Part shown: piece after piece, positions 48,111-55,107 of the stretch
Layout of the letters: each line of letters begins with the position of its first letter
Numbering within the stretch: the first letter of the stretch is position 1
Assembly (NCBI RefSeq): GCF_023740735.1
Contig: NZ_JAMRXH010000009.1
Coordinates: 159,470 to 223,469 of the forward strand
Length of the DNA: 64,000 nt
Origin: Nocardia sp. CDC159
GTDB taxonomy: Bacteria; Actinomycetota; Actinomycetes; Mycobacteriales; Mycobacteriaceae
Direction: 5' to 3'
Notes under the pieces: model-generated
Told to the model about the DNA's origin: nothing
Database searches by the model: none
What the model saw: the letters and a program-made list of their open reading frames with translations, nothing else
Translations under genes and position numbers: made by a program

Positions 48111-49169
48111 GTGACCGTGGTTGTGATGGGCATTCCCGCCGTGCGAGGCCGACAGCCCGCGCTGGACGGCCGACCCGACACTCCCCATCTGGTCGACCGA
48201 TTCGGGCGGGTGGCCCGCGATCTGCGCGTATCCATCACCGAGAAGTGCTCGCTGCGCTGCACCTACTGCATGCCCGAGGAGGGCCTGCCCGCGATTCCCG
48301 CCGACGAACTGCTCACCGCCGAGGAGATCGTGCGCGTGGTCGCCCTGGCCGTGCGCGAACTGGGCGTGCACGAGGTCCGCTTCACCGGGGGTGAGCCGCT
48401 CATGCGCCGCGATCTGGAACGCATCATCGCGGGCTGCCGCGCGGAACTGCCCGGTACGCCGCTGGCCATGACCACCAACGCGGTCGGCCTGCAACACCGC
48501 GCGGCCGGACTCGCGCACGCCGGGCTGAACCGGGTCAACGTCTCCCTCGACACGGTCGATCGCACGGGCTTCGCCCGGCTCACCCGCCGCGACCGGCTCG
48601 GCTCGGTGCTGGCCGGTATCCGCGCGGCCCAGCGCGCCGGACTCGCCCCGGTCAAGGTGAACGCCGTGCTGATGCGCGAAACCCTTTCCGGCGCACCGGA
48701 TCTGCTGCGGTGGTGTCTGGACGAGGGCTGCGAGCTGCGCTTCATCGAGGAGATGCCGCTCGACGCCGACCACGAATGGGCGCGCGCGAATATGGTCACC
48801 GCGGCCGAACTGCTCGACGTGCTCGGCGCCCGGTTCAGCCTCACCGAGGTCGGCCGGGCCGATCCGGCCGCGCCCGCGGAGAGCTGGCTGGTCGACGGCG
48901 GTCCGGCCACGGTCGGCATCATCGCCTCGGTGACCCGCAAATTCTGCGGCGACTGCGACCGCACCCGGCTGACCGCCGACGGCATGATCCGCTCCTGCCT
49001 GTTCAGCGATCAGGAATACGATCTGCGCACCCCGCTGCGCGCGGGCGTGGGCGACGACGAGCTGGCCACGCTGTGGCGCGGCGCGATGTGGAACAAATGG
49101 GCCGGGCACGGTATCGATGCCGCCGGGTTCGTGCCCCCGGAACGGACGATGGGAGCCATCGGTGGTTGA
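48111..49169 (+). CDS. moaA: GTP 3',8-cyclase MoaA
   Basis: Radical-SAM enzyme that starts molybdopterin synthesis from GTP. 352 residues. The SAM [4Fe-4S] cluster ligands C46, C50, C53 are in EKCSLRCTYC. The second cluster ligands are in FCGDCDRTRL and RSCLF. The C-terminal GG is kept (GAIGG). The GTG at 48111 matches the usual start (family opening, GIP, then DTPHLVDRFGR); an earlier GTG at 48093 and ATG at 48102 are also open and none has a strong site. moaD overlaps its end. Confidence 0.95.
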   Translation: MTVVVMGIPAVRGRQPALDGRPDTPHLVDRFGRVARDLRVSITEKCSLRCTYCMPEEGLPAIPADELLTAEEIVRVVALAVRELGVHEVRFTGGEPLMRRDLERIIAGCRAELPGTPLAMTTNAVGLQHRAAGLAHAGLNRVNVSLDTVDRTGFARLTRRDRLGSVLAGIRAAQRAGLAPVKVNAVLMRETLSGAPDLLRWCLDEGCELRFIEEMPLDADHEWARANMVTAAELLDVLGARFSLTEVGRADPAAPAESWLVDGGPATVGIIASVTRKFCGDCDRTRLTADGMIRSCLFSDQEYDLRTPLRAGVGDDELATLWRGAMWNKWAGHGIDAAGFVPPERTMGAIGG

Positions 49170-49404
49170 GGTCCGCTATTTCGCCGCGATCGCCGACGCG
49201 GTCGGCAAGGCGAACGAACGACTCGACCTCCCCGCCGATGCCACGGTCGCCGATCTGCGCCGAACCCTGTCGGCGACATACGGTTCCGATCTCGATCCGA
49301 TGCTGAAGGTGTGCGCGTTCCTGATCGGGGACGAGCTCACCCGCGACGGGGAGATGCCGCTGCGCGGGCGGGTGGATGTGCTGCCGCCGTTCGCGGGCGG
49401 ATAG
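49162..49404 (+). CDS. moaD: Molybdopterin synthase sulfur carrier MoaD
   Basis: An 80-residue ubiquitin-like protein whose C-terminal GG (LPPFAGG) becomes the thiocarboxylate used by MoaE. VEVRYFAAIADAVGK opens the beta-grasp fold. The GTG lies inside the end of moaA (8-nt overlap) with GGGAG upstream. Confidence 0.92.
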   Translation: MVEVRYFAAIADAVGKANERLDLPADATVADLRRTLSATYGSDLDPMLKVCAFLIGDELTRDGEMPLRGRVDVLPPFAGG

Positions 49405-49425
49405 CCGGGAAATTTTCGTCGCCGA

Positions 49426-49452
49426 TGTGGATATGACGCCGTCGCGTTCGTC
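49426..49452 (+). promoter_or_regulatory. Candidate ECF42-type promoter
   Basis: TGTGGA and CGTC separated by 17 bp, 44 nt upstream of the DGPF gene. ECF42 promoters are reported with a TGTCGA-like -35, so this is a near match and autoregulation is plausible. Confidence 0.3.
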
Positions 49453-49495
49453 GTCTGAGTGAGGGGAGTACCGGACTCCCCCGGGACGAGGAAGG

Positions 49496-50215
49496 ATGAC
49501 GGATATGCACTACCTGGCGCTGATGTTCGGACGCGAGGACGGCGCGACCCCGGGGCCCGACACCCCGGAATTCGCCGCCGAGGTCGAGCGGTATGTCGAA
49601 TTCGAGGCGCGGGCCGGGCGCGCGATCGCGGGCGGGCATGCGCTGTTTCCCGCGGCCACCGCGGTCCAGGTGCGTCGGCCTGCGGCCGACACGCTGATGT
49701 CCGACGGTCCGTTTCCGGAGAATGCCGAGGTGGTCGGCGGCTACTACGTCTTCGACTGCGCGAATCTCGACGACGCCATCCAGCTCGCCCGGAAGCTGCC
49801 CGCGGCCGAGCAGGGCACGGTGGAGGTGCGGCCGATGGTGAACTGGAACGCGCCCGACGGGCTCGGTGCCGACGGCTGGCTCGCGCTGCTGTGGGAGCGG
49901 CCGGAGGAGGTGATCGTGCCCGACACCCCGGAGTGGAAGGCGGCGCTGGTGGAACACGAGCAGTTCGCCGAGAAGGTGGGCGCGGCCATCCGCGGCGGCG
50001 GCGCCGTGCATCCGCCCTCGACCGCCACCACGGTGCGGGTGCGTGAGGGCGAATTGCTGCTCAGCGACGGGCCGTTCGCCGAGTCGGCGGAGATCGTCGA
50101 CGGGGTGTACGTGCTGGCCGCGCCCGATGTGCGGCAGGCGACCGAGCTGGCGGCACAGATTCCGATCAGCCCCACCGGGCGCACCGAGGTCCGCAAGATC
50201 GTGAATCTCGACTGA
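49496..50215 (+). CDS. DGPF/YCII-domain protein, tandem fused
   Basis: A 239-residue protein made of two YCII-like (DGPF) domains. Each carries the motif (TLMSDGPFPENAEVVGGYYV near residue 70 and LLLSDGPFAESAEIVDGVYV near 187). In actinobacteria DGPF proteins are the conserved neighbours and likely partners of ECF42 sigma factors, often encoded as single-domain genes. It is separated from the sigma gene by 4 nt. Confidence 0.9.
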   Translation: MTDMHYLALMFGREDGATPGPDTPEFAAEVERYVEFEARAGRAIAGGHALFPAATAVQVRRPAADTLMSDGPFPENAEVVGGYYVFDCANLDDAIQLARKLPAAEQGTVEVRPMVNWNAPDGLGADGWLALLWERPEEVIVPDTPEWKAALVEHEQFAEKVGAAIRGGGAVHPPSTATTVRVREGELLLSDGPFAESAEIVDGVYVLAAPDVRQATELAAQIPISPTGRTEVRKIVNLD

Positions 50216-50219
50216 CGCG

Positions 50220-51449
50220 ATGGGCTCGGCCGACCACCTCGACGACATCTACCGCGCCGAATTCGGCCGGGCCCTCGCCACCGTCGCCCGCCTGGTCGGC
50301 GATATCGGCCTGGCCGAGGACGCGGTCCAGGACGCCTTCGCCGACGCGCTACGCGCCTGGCCCGCCTCCGGCCCGCCCGCCAATCCGGGCGCGTGGATCA
50401 CCACCGCGGCCCGCAATCGCGCCCTGGATCGGTTGCGGCGCGAATCCACCCGGGCGGCAAAGGAATACAGCGCGATCCGGGCGGTCGTGCCGAACGAGGA
50501 ACCCGACGTGTCACCTATTCCGGACGATCAGCTGCGGATGATATTCACCTGCTGTCATCCGGCGCTGTCGCCCGAATCCCGGGTCGCGCTGACCCTGCGG
50601 CTGGTGTGCGGGCTGCGCACGGCCGAGATCGCCCGCGCCTTCCTGCAACCCGAACACACCGTGGCCCAGCGACTGACCCGGGCCAAGGCCAAGATCCGGC
50701 AGGCCGGAATCCCGCTGCGGGTGCCGCCCGCGCAGCTGCTGGGCGAGCGGCTGCCGGGGGTGCTGTCGTGTATCTATCTCGTCTTCAGTGAGGGGTATTT
50801 CGCGACGTCGGGACCGTCGGCGGTGCGAGATGAGCTGTGCGACGAGGCGATTCGGCTGGGGCGGCTGCTGTGCGGGCTGCTGCCGCGGGAGCCGGAGGCG
50901 CGGGCGCTGCTGGCGCTCATGCTGCTCAGCGACAGCCGCCGCGCGCAGCGGCGGTCGGCGGGCGGGGAGCTGGTGCCGCTCGAGGAGCAGGATCGGTCCC
51001 GCTGGGATCGGGTGAAGATTCGGGCGGGGCTGAACTGTCTGGTGTCGGCGGCCGAACAGGGCCGCAGCGGGCCGTATCTGGCGCAGGCGCGGATCGCGGG
51101 CGCGCATGCGATCGCGCCCAGCTTCGCCGACACCGATTGGGCGGCCGTGGTTTCGGCCTACGACGAGTTGCTGCGGTACACCGATTCGCCCGCGGTGCTG
51201 GTGAATCGCGCGGTGGCCGTGGGATTTCTGCGCGGTTTCGAAGAGGGGCTGGCGGCGGTGGACGATATCGCCGAGCATCCCCGGTTGAAGGGGACGAATC
51301 TGGTCGCTTCGACCCGCGCCGACCTGCTGCGCCGGGCGGGCCGGGCGGCCGAGGCCGCGGCGAGTTATCGACTGGCCCTGGAACAGACCACCAACGACCA
51401 GGTGCGGCGCTTCCTGCTGCGCCGCGCGGCCGAGGTCGAGGCGGAGTGA
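50220..51449 (+). CDS. ECF42-group sigma factor with C-terminal TPR-like domain
   Basis: A 409-residue sigma factor. Sigma-2 (LAEDAVQDAFADALRAWP, GAWITTAARNRALDRLR) and sigma-4 (LRTAEIARAFLQPEHTVAQR) occupy the first 170 residues. The remainder is a helical SnoaL-unrelated extension with TPR-like repeats that controls activity in this group in place of an anti-sigma factor (GRAAEAAASYRLALEQTTND). It is co-transcribed with the DGPF gene and ends 10 nt from the convergent nadE. Confidence 0.92.
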   Translation: MGSADHLDDIYRAEFGRALATVARLVGDIGLAEDAVQDAFADALRAWPASGPPANPGAWITTAARNRALDRLRRESTRAAKEYSAIRAVVPNEEPDVSPIPDDQLRMIFTCCHPALSPESRVALTLRLVCGLRTAEIARAFLQPEHTVAQRLTRAKAKIRQAGIPLRVPPAQLLGERLPGVLSCIYLVFSEGYFATSGPSAVRDELCDEAIRLGRLLCGLLPREPEARALLALMLLSDSRRAQRRSAGGELVPLEEQDRSRWDRVKIRAGLNCLVSAAEQGRSGPYLAQARIAGAHAIAPSFADTDWAAVVSAYDELLRYTDSPAVLVNRAVAVGFLRGFEEGLAAVDDIAEHPRLKGTNLVASTRADLLRRAGRAAEAAASYRLALEQTTNDQVRRFLLRRAAEVEAE

Positions 51450-51459
51450 GGCGCGGGAT

Positions 51460-52302
51460 TCAGCTCCGCCACCAGGTGTCGAGGGGTGTCACGGGCACGG
51501 CCCGCTTGTGCCGCGTGGCGAGGAAGATCGACTCGATGCGGTCGGCCACCTCCGGTTCGACGTCCTTGCCCTCGAGGTAGTCGTCGATCTGCGCGTACTT
51601 CAGGCCCAGCGCGAGCTCGTCGGGCAGGGCGGGGCGCTCGTCCTCGAGATCGGCCGTCGGCACCTTCTGCCAGACGCTCGGCGGGGCGCCCAGCTCCTGC
51701 AGCAGCGCCGCGCCCTGGCGTTTGGTCAGCCCGGTGAGCGGGGTGACGTCGACGCCGCCGTCGCCGTATTTGGTGAAGAAGCCGGTGACCGCCTCGGCGG
51801 CGTGATCGGTGCCGGCCACGAGCAGATTGAGCTGTCCGGCGATCGAGTACTGGATGACCATGCGCTCGCGGGCCTTGATATTGCCGCGCACGAAGTCGCG
51901 CAGGCGCTGCTGTTCGCCGAGCAGCTCGCCCAGGCCCAACGCCGATTCGGCGGCCACGGCGTCGGCGCTCGGCTTGACGTTCACCTCGATCGAGCGGTCG
52001 GGGCGGATGAATCGCAACGCGATCTGGGCGTCCTCCTCGTCGGCCTGCACCCCGTAGGGCAGCCGCACCGCGACGAAGGTGGCCGCGCGGCCCTCGGCGC
52101 GCAGCTCCTCGGCGGCCAGCTGGCACAGCCGTCCGGTCAGCGTGGAGTCCTGGCCGCCGCTGATGCCGAGTACGAAACCCGTTGCGGGGGTGGACTTCAG
52201 ATAGTCCTTCAGGAAATCGACGCGCCTGCGCACCTCGACCTTCGGTTCGACGACCGGCCGTACGCCCAATTCGGCGATGATCTGTTCGCGCAGCTTCCCC
52301 AT
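51460..52302 (-). CDS. nadE: Ammonia-dependent NAD synthetase
   Basis: Converts nicotinate adenine dinucleotide to NAD using ammonia. 280 residues, the length of the single-domain NadE. ATP pyrophosphatase loop GISGGQDSTLTG, the substrate-binding FTKYGDGGVDVTPLTGL and KVPTADLEDERPALPDE segments. Unlike the mycobacterial glutamine-dependent enzyme, it lacks the nitrilase-like domain. The start is ATG at 52302, 10 nt after the TetR gene's stop. Confidence 0.94.
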   Translation of the reverse strand: MGKLREQIIAELGVRPVVEPKVEVRRRVDFLKDYLKSTPATGFVLGISGGQDSTLTGRLCQLAAEELRAEGRAATFVAVRLPYGVQADEEDAQIALRFIRPDRSIEVNVKPSADAVAAESALGLGELLGEQQRLRDFVRGNIKARERMVIQYSIAGQLNLLVAGTDHAAEAVTGFFTKYGDGGVDVTPLTGLTKRQGAALLQELGAPPSVWQKVPTADLEDERPALPDELALGLKYAQIDDYLEGKDVEPEVADRIESIFLATRHKRAVPVTPLDTWWRS

Positions 52303-52312
52303 GGCGATCACT

Positions 52313-52972
52313 CTAGTGAACGAGCGCGCGGACCAGGTGCTCCCAGTAGTCGCCGATCTGGTCGAGGGTGTAGCCGAGCACCTGGGTCTGGTGCAGCACC
52401 AGGGTGGCGTCCAGGGCGGCCAGCAGGGTGTCGGCCAGCAGTGGGATCTCGCCGTCGGCACCGGCCTGGCGCAGCAGCAGGGATACATGGGTTTTGGCGA
52501 TGTTGTAGGGCGGGGAGGCGAAGCGGCCGTGTTCGTCGGCGGCGCGGCGCACCTCGCCCTCCACCTCGATGGCCGCCAGCCGGGCGCGGCCGAAGGCGAC
52601 CAGCCGCTCCACCGGCGGGGCGCCCGGGCCCAGCGGCGGCGGGCCGAAGATGTAGGCGGCCTGCAGTTTTCGGTCGGACTGGTCCAGCAGCGCCATCATC
52701 AGCCCGGACCGGTTGCCGAAGCGACGGAAGACCGTGCCCTTGCCGACGCCCGCGCGCTTGGCCACCGCGTCCATGGTGACGGCATCGGCGCCCTGCTCGC
52801 GCACCAGCTGTTCGGCGGCGTCCAGCAGCAGCTGCCGGTTGCGGGCGGCGTCGCTGCGTTCGGTGTGCTCGGCCACCGGCAGGGGAGCGGCCGGTTCGAT
52901 GCCGCGGATCGGCATTGCGATCGGCTCGATCGGAATCGTGGTTGGCGGGTCGAGGTGTGTGTCACGGTTCAC
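52313..52972 (-). CDS. TetR-family repressor
   Basis: A 219-residue TetR protein with an extended N-terminus before the helix-turn-helix (VTMDAVAKRAGVGKGTVFRR, FGNRSGLMMALL). It is divergent from an NADPH-dependent FMN reductase; a 14-bp perfect palindrome lies between them. That gene is the likely target. Confidence 0.9.
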   Translation of the reverse strand: MNRDTHLDPPTTIPIEPIAMPIRGIEPAAPLPVAEHTERSDAARNRQLLLDAAEQLVREQGADAVTMDAVAKRAGVGKGTVFRRFGNRSGLMMALLDQSDRKLQAAYIFGPPPLGPGAPPVERLVAFGRARLAAIEVEGEVRRAADEHGRFASPPYNIAKTHVSLLLRQAGADGEIPLLADTLLAALDATLVLHQTQVLGYTLDQIGDYWEHLVRALVH

Positions 52973-53001
52973 AGTGGGCTACCTGAGGGCTGGGAATGAA
53001 G

Positions 53002-53015
53002 CGGACCATGGTCCG
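53002..53015. promoter_or_regulatory. TetR-type operator palindrome
   Basis: CGGACCATGGTCCG, a perfect 14-bp palindrome between the divergent tetR-type and FMN-reductase genes. Confidence 0.65.
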
Positions 53016-53066
53016 GTTATTGTGGCATGACGGCGGAACACCCCGCCCACTGCACAAGGAGTGACC

Positions 53067-53633
53067 ATGTCCCAGACTCGCCTTCTCGCTCTCGTCGGTA
53101 GCCTGCGCGCCGGGTCGTTCAACCGGCAGCTCGCCGAGGCCGCGGCCCAGACCGCCCCGGAGGGCGTCGAGGTCGACATCTTCGCCGGTCTCGCCGATAT
53201 CCCTTTCTACAACGAGGACATCGACGTTCCCGGTAGCGTGCCCGCGACGGCGACCGCGTTGCGGGAGGCGGTGGCCGCGGCCGACGGCCTGCTGTTCTTC
53301 GTCCCCGAATACAACGGCACCATCCCCGCCGCCCTGAAGAACGCCATCGACTGGGCCTCGCGCCCCTACGGCCAGGGCTCCATCAAGGACAGGCCCGCCG
53401 CCGTCGTCAGCGCCTCCATCAGCGCCAACGCCGCCAAGTGGTCGCACGGCGACACCGTCAAGGCCCTCGGTGTCGCCGGCGCCGCGGTAGTCGAAAGCGC
53501 CCACCTCCACTTCGGCACCATCAACCAGCGCTTCGCCGAGGCCCACCCCCGCGAGGACGCCGAGGCCCTCACCCAACTGGCCGCCGCGGTCCGCGAACTG
53601 GTCGAATCCGCCAAGGCCCGCGTCACCGCCTGA
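53067..53633 (+). CDS. NADPH-dependent FMN reductase (flavodoxin-like)
   Basis: A 188-residue flavin reductase / quinone-reductase-type protein. The FMN phosphate loop GSLRAGSFNRQLA is at residues 11-23 and the second FMN-contact loop is VPEYNGTIPAALKNAIDWAS. It may reduce quinones, chromate or azo dyes. AAGGAG lies 5 nt before the ATG. It is divergent from a TetR gene, and a strong terminator follows. Confidence 0.9.
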   Translation: MSQTRLLALVGSLRAGSFNRQLAEAAAQTAPEGVEVDIFAGLADIPFYNEDIDVPGSVPATATALREAVAAADGLLFFVPEYNGTIPAALKNAIDWASRPYGQGSIKDRPAAVVSASISANAAKWSHGDTVKALGVAGAAVVESAHLHFGTINQRFAEAHPREDAEALTQLAAAVRELVESAKARVTA

Positions 53634-53672
53634 CCGGGAATCGAACGGGCTGCCCCGCGGAGCTTTCTCATT

Positions 53673-53708
53673 GCCCCGGCCCCGGCGCGCCAGCCCCGGG
53701 GCCGGGGC
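53673..53708 (+). terminator. Terminator after the FMN reductase
   Basis: An 11-bp perfect GC stem (GCCCCGGCCCC / GGGGCCGGGGC) with a 14-nt loop, 40 nt past the stop. Confidence 0.7.
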
Positions 53709-53742
53709 ATCTTCCTCATCTACGATCGGAATGTATAGACTA

Positions 53743-53757
53743 TGAAAACCGTTTTCA
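53743..53757. promoter_or_regulatory. Zur-type box
   Basis: TGAAAAC-C-GTTTTCA is a perfect 7-1-7 palindrome. It matches the actinobacterial Zur consensus (TGAAAATGATTTTCA-like) at 12 of 15 positions by eye. It lies 16 bp before the zinc-independent L36 gene. Confidence 0.75.
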
Positions 53758-53773
53758 GTAGTGGAGGTGAGAG

Positions 53774-53896
53774 GTGAAGGTTCGTAACTCCTTGCGGGCG
53801 TTGAAGGACAAGCCGGGGGCTCAGGTTGTTCGGCGGCGGGGGCGCACGTTCGTGATCAACAAGAAGGAGCCGCGGTTCAAGGCTCGGCAGGGCTGA
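53774..53896 (+). CDS. rpmJ: Ribosomal protein bL36, zinc-independent paralogue
   Basis: A 40-residue bL36 (VKVRNSLRALKDKPGAQVVR, then RRGRTFVINKKEPRFKARQG). It has none of the Cys/His zinc ligands of standard L36, so it is the C-minus (YkgO-like) type that replaces the zinc form during zinc starvation. The GTG follows GGAGG. A Zur-type box is just upstream and a terminator just downstream. The partner C-minus proteins (L28, L33, S14, S18) are not adjacent. Confidence 0.93.
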   Translation: MKVRNSLRALKDKPGAQVVRRRGRTFVINKKEPRFKARQG

Positions 53897-53912
53897 CGAC
53901 ACACTGGTGTGG

Positions 53913-53946
53913 AGGGCCGCTCGTCCGATTGCGGACGGGCGGCCCT
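53913..53946 (+). terminator. Terminator after rpmJ
   Basis: AGGGCCGC and CGTCCG pair with CGGACG and GCGGCCCT around one bulged pair and an ATTG loop, followed by TTT. Confidence 0.8.
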
Positions 53947-54124
53947 TTGGTTCACGGGAGGTGTCGGTGGGGTGATGGGGGCGTTGAGACGGGGTGTGAC
54001 CAGTGGTGCGGGTGAGTTTGCTGGAAAAGAGCTGCGACGCGAAATCGTGATCTGTGCCACTGTCGTGTCGGGTTGCGAATCGACTGTCCAGGTACTTACG
54101 CCGACCGAATTTCACCTTTGTGAC

Positions 54125-54172
54125 TCGCAACATGTCGTGTTGGATGAATCTGTCGGCCACTAGGTGTAGTGT
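54125..54172. promoter_or_regulatory. Tandem NrdR boxes upstream of nrdHIE
   Basis: CCACTAGGTGTAGTGT (54157-54172) fits the NrdR consensus (acaCwATATATwGtgt) well, with a perfect CACTA/TAGTG pair. Exactly 32 bp upstream a weaker copy, TCGCAACATGTCGTGT (54125-54140), keeps most positions. The rest of the 400-bp gap before nrdH holds a long untranslated leader with no gene recognised. Confidence 0.65.
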
Positions 54173-54348
54173 CTACGGCACTGGAGAACGATGCGGGCTC
54201 CGCGCCGGTCACACTCACGCGACCTGGGCCTCGGCGACCGCTTCCAGGGGTTTGCGCAGGATCAGGACTTGTCCCGGCGTGCGAGTGGCCGGGAGTGGCT
54301 TCACCTCGTGCACTGCTACCGGACAAGGCGAAGGAGAGAGGGACACCA

Positions 54349-54582
54349 ATGACCATCACCGTCTACACCAAGCCCGCTTGTGTTCAGTGCAACGCCACCT
54401 ACCGCGCGCTCGACAAGGCCGGTGTGGACTACGAGGTCGTCGACATCTCCGAGAACCCCGAGGCCCGCGATTTCGTCATGGCGCTGGGCTACCTGCAGGC
54501 TCCCGTCGTCGTCGCCGGTGAGGAGCACTGGTCCGGCTTCCGCCCCGATCGCATCAAGGCCCTGGTGGCTGCCGCTGCCTGA
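54349..54582 (+). CDS. nrdH: Glutaredoxin-like protein NrdH
   Basis: Electron donor for the class Ib ribonucleotide reductase, 77 residues. The redox pair is CVQC (residues 11-14). The substrate-discriminating C-terminal segment is EEHWSGFRPDRIKAL. AAGGAG lies upstream of the ATG. It is the first gene of nrdH-nrdI-nrdE. Confidence 0.95.
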   Translation: MTITVYTKPACVQCNATYRALDKAGVDYEVVDISENPEARDFVMALGYLQAPVVVAGEEHWSGFRPDRIKALVAAAA

Positions 54583-54636
54583 TCGCTTCGCTCTCAGGCA
54601 CATCGGTGGCCGGAAACCGACGAGAAAGGGGGAGTG

Positions 54637-55107
54637 GTGCCGAATCTGGTCTACTTCTCGAGCGCGTCGGAGAACACGCATCGTTTCGTGCAGCGGCTGG
54701 GTCTCCCGGCCGCTCGCATTCCGCTCCACACCGCCGACTCGCTGCGCGTCGACGAACCCTATGTGCTGATCTGCCCTACCTACGGCGGCGGTAAGCACGT
54801 CTTCGACGCCCAGCGGGGAGATGGCAAGAGCAACCGGTCCGACAAGGAATTCGTACCCAGGCAGGTTGCGAAGTTCCTCAACGATCCGCACAATCGTGCG
54901 CTGTTGCGCGGCGTCGTGGCGGCCGGCAACACCAACTTCGGCGATACGTACTGCTATGCGGGAGAAGTGATCTCACGCAAGTGCGGGGTGCCGTACCTGT
55001 ATCGCTTCGAACTCATGGGAACCGCCGAGGACGTCGAGCGCGTCCGAGAGGGATTGGGATTGTTTTGGCAACGACAACAGCACCGGCCGGAAAGACGGCC
55101 CGCCTAG
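54637..55107 (+). CDS. nrdI: Flavodoxin-like NrdI
   Basis: Supplies oxidant to assemble the dimanganese-tyrosyl cofactor of NrdF. 156 residues. FMN phosphate loop YFSSASENTHRFV, then PTYGGGKHVFDAQRGD and the 50s-loop AAGNTNFGDTYCYAG. GTG at 54637 (or 54634) with AAAGGGGGA. Its 3' end overlaps the nrdE start by 43 nt. Confidence 0.94.
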   Translation: MPNLVYFSSASENTHRFVQRLGLPAARIPLHTADSLRVDEPYVLICPTYGGGKHVFDAQRGDGKSNRSDKEFVPRQVAKFLNDPHNRALLRGVVAAGNTNFGDTYCYAGEVISRKCGVPYLYRFELMGTAEDVERVREGLGLFWQRQQHRPERRPA

